Source: an uncultured Bacteroidota bacterium (GTDB taxonomy: Bacteria; Bacteroidota; Bacteroidia; Chitinophagales; S012-47). From it: 26,251 nucleotides of DNA. The notes under the pieces were generated by a model. It was not told the origin of the DNA. It searched no databases and saw only the letters and a program-made list of their open reading frames with translations. The translations under genes were made by a program, and so were the position numbers. The stretch covers positions 1 to 26,251 of the forward strand of contig CAJXXO010000005.1 in NCBI GenBank assembly GCA_913062655.1, in the 5' to 3' direction. This document shows positions 23,756 to 26,251 of the stretch, piece after piece (the stretch's first letter is position 1; each line of letters begins with the position of its first letter).

Positions 23756-25222
23756 ATGAAGATGAAGTCTGCGGTTCTCATTGGCTTGTTACTTTCTGTC
23801 TCTCTTCTGGGTGTGGCACAGCGCATCAAGACCAGCCTGCCGCTGGATTTCAATGTGAGGAATGAAAGCGTACAAATTCTCGGGCAGCACCAGAACACCA
23901 TTTTTGTTCACCTCTTTGATCGATCGGACCATCAAATTGCCGCCTTCCGCGACAATCTCGGCCTCAAGTGGGATAAGCAAATGCCATTCGACACACGGGA
24001 TTTTAGCCTGGAAGAGCTACTCTTTGAAGAAGGTAAATTCATAGCCTTTTACTTAGAGCGCGTGCGGGGTGGTCGCCTCATTAAAGGCCAATTATACGAT
24101 TCCAATTTAGATAGCATTGCGCCAAAAGTGAAGCTCGACTCCATTGAGGGAAAATTTGCCCGCACGGTACCGGAGCCGCAGTTTCAGCTATCGCAAGACC
24201 GCCAACAAGTGGTGGTGTACTACATCGAGGAGCAGTTCAACGATAACGATATCCTGCATTACACCCGCTTAAATCGTGAACTTGATATCCTCGAGCAAGG
24301 GATTGCAGCCATTCCTACCCAGGAAAGCAGGCATACCTTTCATGAGCTGCTGGTAAGCAATACCGGTGAGGTTTACATCATTACGGCCGAGTACAAAGAT
24401 TCCGGCCGCGATCATGCTTCGCGCTATCGCATCCTTCGTTCTGAAAACAACTTCATCTCCGACTCTACCCTTTTTGTCAGCCCAGGTCAGGATCGGTTCT
24501 TGAACAATACCGTCTTCAAGATCGACAACGCCAACGATCACTTGGTGGTGACCGGTTTTTATGCCGATGACTTCCGGCAACCCGCTCATGCAGAGGGCTT
24601 ATTTTTTCTGGTTATCGACCTAAATAGCCTCGAGGCGTTGAGCACGTCCTTTCAAGCGTTTCCCACTGAGTTCATTGCCAAGATAAAAGGGGTACGCAAC
24701 CCTAAACGGGCCGACAAACTATATACCTTCCTGATAGATGAGGTTATCCTTCGACAGGATGGGGGCGCACTGGTGGTAGCGGAGTCCTACTATCGAACCT
24801 ACCGGGCCAATGCTCCGATGTATGACATCTATGGCATGCCTATGCGCTCGGGAACGACCATTACCTATCACTTTGATGAGATTATAGTGCTGTCCATCCA
24901 CCCGGATGGCGAGATGCACTGGAAGAATATCCTCATCAAATCGCAGAGCAGCACCGGTGACTATGGACGGTATGGGTCTTACGCCCTGATGAACACCGGT
25001 AAGTACCTGATTTTTCTATTCAATGACGACTTGAATACCCGGTCAAACGTAGTGCAGTACACCATAGATGGAAGCGGGAAGATGGATCGGGATGTATTGC
25101 TCAACTCACGCAAGTACAACGTTTACTTGCTTCCCCAATTTGGCAAACAGATTTCGGCACGGTCTGCTGTTATGCCCAGCATTCGCAAAAACAAACTGCG
25201 TCTGCTGAAAGTGGAGTATTGA
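23756..25222 (+). CDS. Secreted protein of unknown function
   Basis: The product is 488 residues from ATG 23756. An upstream frame exists, but it overlaps the permease gene and would bury the signal peptide MKMKSAVLIGLLLSVSLLGVAQ. The mature protein is all-beta in appearance, with recurring short strands such as NTIFVHLFD, GKFIAFYLER, QQVVVYYIEE, GEVYIITAEYKD and GKYLIFLFNDD. Together with many Asp-containing turns this suggests a beta-propeller or similar repeat fold. No lipobox, sorting domain or catalytic motif was recognised, so it is probably periplasmic or outer-membrane associated. It lies 55 bp behind the permease gene and 30 bp before a membrane-protein gene, so it could share a transcript with either. 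I do not recognise the family. Confidence 0.8.
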   Translation: MKMKSAVLIGLLLSVSLLGVAQRIKTSLPLDFNVRNESVQILGQHQNTIFVHLFDRSDHQIAAFRDNLGLKWDKQMPFDTRDFSLEELLFEEGKFIAFYLERVRGGRLIKGQLYDSNLDSIAPKVKLDSIEGKFARTVPEPQFQLSQDRQQVVVYYIEEQFNDNDILHYTRLNRELDILEQGIAAIPTQESRHTFHELLVSNTGEVYIITAEYKDSGRDHASRYRILRSENNFISDSTLFVSPGQDRFLNNTVFKIDNANDHLVVTGFYADDFRQPAHAEGLFFLVIDLNSLEALSTSFQAFPTEFIAKIKGVRNPKRADKLYTFLIDEVILRQDGGALVVAESYYRTYRANAPMYDIYGMPMRSGTTITYHFDEIIVLSIHPDGEMHWKNILIKSQSSTGDYGRYGSYALMNTGKYLIFLFNDDLNTRSNVVQYTIDGSGKMDRDVLLNSRKYNVYLLPQFGKQISARSAVMPSIRKNKLRLLKVEY

Positions 25223-25252
25223 CCTTTCTTGGCGGGTCGCTACCTTTGATGG

Positions 25253-26248
25253 GTGCTACGCTATTTCCGAGATATATCTGTTGGCGGATGGTTCATCCTT
25301 GCTATCTATGCTGTAGTACTGCATATTGGGTGGTGGATTACCGGTGCCCCGCCCAGAATGGATACCCAAACAGACAGTTATTTGTCTACTGCTCTTTTCG
25401 ATTGGCTAGAGGGGTGGCAGACACCCGGTTGGGTGTATCATGCCCTGGGCACCGGGCTACTATTAATCATCGCACTTGTACTGAATAACATCCACAACCA
25501 GTACAAGCTCTCTGGCTATTCCAACCGAATTACTGCGGCTCTGTTCCTATTGCTAAGTGCGGCATACCCCGCTTTTGCCTACCTATCACCTACCCTTATC
25601 AGTGCCTTTTTTCTCGTATGGAGTATGCAGCGGCTAATGCGCCTCTATTATGAAGAGGCGCCACGGGTATGGCAATACGACATTGGCGTGTTGCTCGGTT
25701 TGGCTACGGTATTTCACCCCACCTCTTTATGGCTGTTAGGTTGGGCGCTGCTAAGCATGGTGCTGCTAAGGCCGCCACGACTCGGTGATGGCGTGGCAAT
25801 GCTCCTGGGTGTAGCTACTCCTCACTATCTACTGGCCGCCTACCTGTTTTGGCACGATAGCCTCCACCTTTGGTGGCAAATGTGGCAAGATATCTCCCTG
25901 GCCTACAGCATTGAATTTGCATTCAATGCCTGGGATTACGCCAAAGCCGGATTAATCCTGTTGCTGTTAATCATTTTCCTAATTAGAAACCTCAGCGCCC
26001 TATTTACCTATACCATTCAGGTGCGGAAATACATACGGGTCATCATTGGGCTCCTTCCATTTGTACTGCTCACCATTGCCAGCAATCGGTTGATTTATCT
26101 GGACCACTTTGTGTTACTCCTGGTTCCCCTTGCCGTTGTGTTTGGTTTTCACTTTGCCGCTATTATTGAAAAACGCTGGGGGGTAGTGGTGCATGCCCTG
26201 GTTTTCCTGCTCATCATCCTTTCGCAATACCTTACCTTTGTGGCATAA
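25253..26248 (+). CDS. Polytopic membrane protein, DUF6427-like
   Basis: The product is 331 residues from a GTG start at 25253. An in-frame TGA lies at 25247, so no earlier start is possible, and the next in-frame starts would cut into the first helix. The sequence holds roughly nine or ten hydrophobic segments, with landmarks such as LLLSAAYPAFAYLSP, LLGLATVFHPTSLWLLGWALLSMVLLR and FVLLLVPLAVVFGFHFAAI. The length, the short MLRYFRD start and the topology resemble the DUF6427 family of Bacteroidota, whose function is unknown. It follows the secreted protein gene by 30 bp, with no terminator between, so co-transcription is likely. Confidence 0.75.
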   Translation: MLRYFRDISVGGWFILAIYAVVLHIGWWITGAPPRMDTQTDSYLSTALFDWLEGWQTPGWVYHALGTGLLLIIALVLNNIHNQYKLSGYSNRITAALFLLLSAAYPAFAYLSPTLISAFFLVWSMQRLMRLYYEEAPRVWQYDIGVLLGLATVFHPTSLWLLGWALLSMVLLRPPRLGDGVAMLLGVATPHYLLAAYLFWHDSLHLWWQMWQDISLAYSIEFAFNAWDYAKAGLILLLLIIFLIRNLSALFTYTIQVRKYIRVIIGLLPFVLLTIASNRLIYLDHFVLLLVPLAVVFGFHFAAIIEKRWGVVVHALVFLLIILSQYLTFVA

Positions 26249-26251
26249 TAT

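Overview
The window looks like a chromosomal segment of a Bacteroidota bacterium, perhaps from the Saprospiria/Chitinophagia side (this finer placement is a guess). The reasons: three large proteins end in type IX secretion (T9SS) sorting domains; there are families typical of the phylum (DUF6089 and DUF6427, recognised by sequence memory); start sites lack clear Shine-Dalgarno sequences; and TAnnTTTG-type -7 promoter boxes recur between genes. Family names come from motif recognition by eye, since no search could be run.

Layout from left to right. (1) 1-894, minus: the N-terminal part of a membrane FlaA1/CapD-type nucleotide-sugar epimerase/dehydratase, cut by the window edge. (2) 1294-2148, plus: a DUF6089 outer-membrane barrel, followed by a clear terminator. 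(3) 2202-2630, minus: a QueF-like T-fold protein that has lost the catalytic cysteine. (4) 2756-6617, plus: a SAM-I riboswitch leading cobalamin-dependent methionine synthase metH. Its 3' end overlaps tail-to-tail with a 58-residue minus-strand gene that has its own good promoter. (5) 7065-8819: a divergent phosphorelay pair, an HPt protein on the minus strand and an NtrC-like response regulator without a DNA-binding domain on the plus strand. The gap between them holds a near-symmetric array of GTGACA/TGTCAC half-sites. (6) 8823-18062, minus: three tandem genes for very large T9SS cargo proteins. They share an unusual N-terminus (a basic stretch of about 20 residues, then a membrane segment) and a C-terminal sorting domain. 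One carries about 13 copies of a 25-28 residue solenoid-like repeat. The other two are built from one or three DUF2341-LamG modules. (7) 18246-19163, minus: a TIGR01777/YfcH-like NAD(P)-binding protein. (8) 19229-23700, plus: an operon for a peptide-type ABC importer (lipoprotein binding protein and two permeases). Both permeases are enlarged by insertions and no ATPase gene is present. (9) 23756-26248, plus: a secreted protein of unknown function and a DUF6427-like polytopic membrane protein.

Regions 1-2 and 6 concern the cell surface (polysaccharide, outer membrane, secreted adhesin-like proteins). Region 4 is one-carbon metabolism under SAM feedback. Region 5 is signalling, region 8 uptake. 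No tRNA, rRNA, CRISPR array, insertion sequence or phage gene was seen. The points most worth follow-up are the cysteine-less QueF homologue, the DNA-binding-domain-less sigma-54 activator with its HPt partner and operator array, and the repeat-built T9SS surface proteins.
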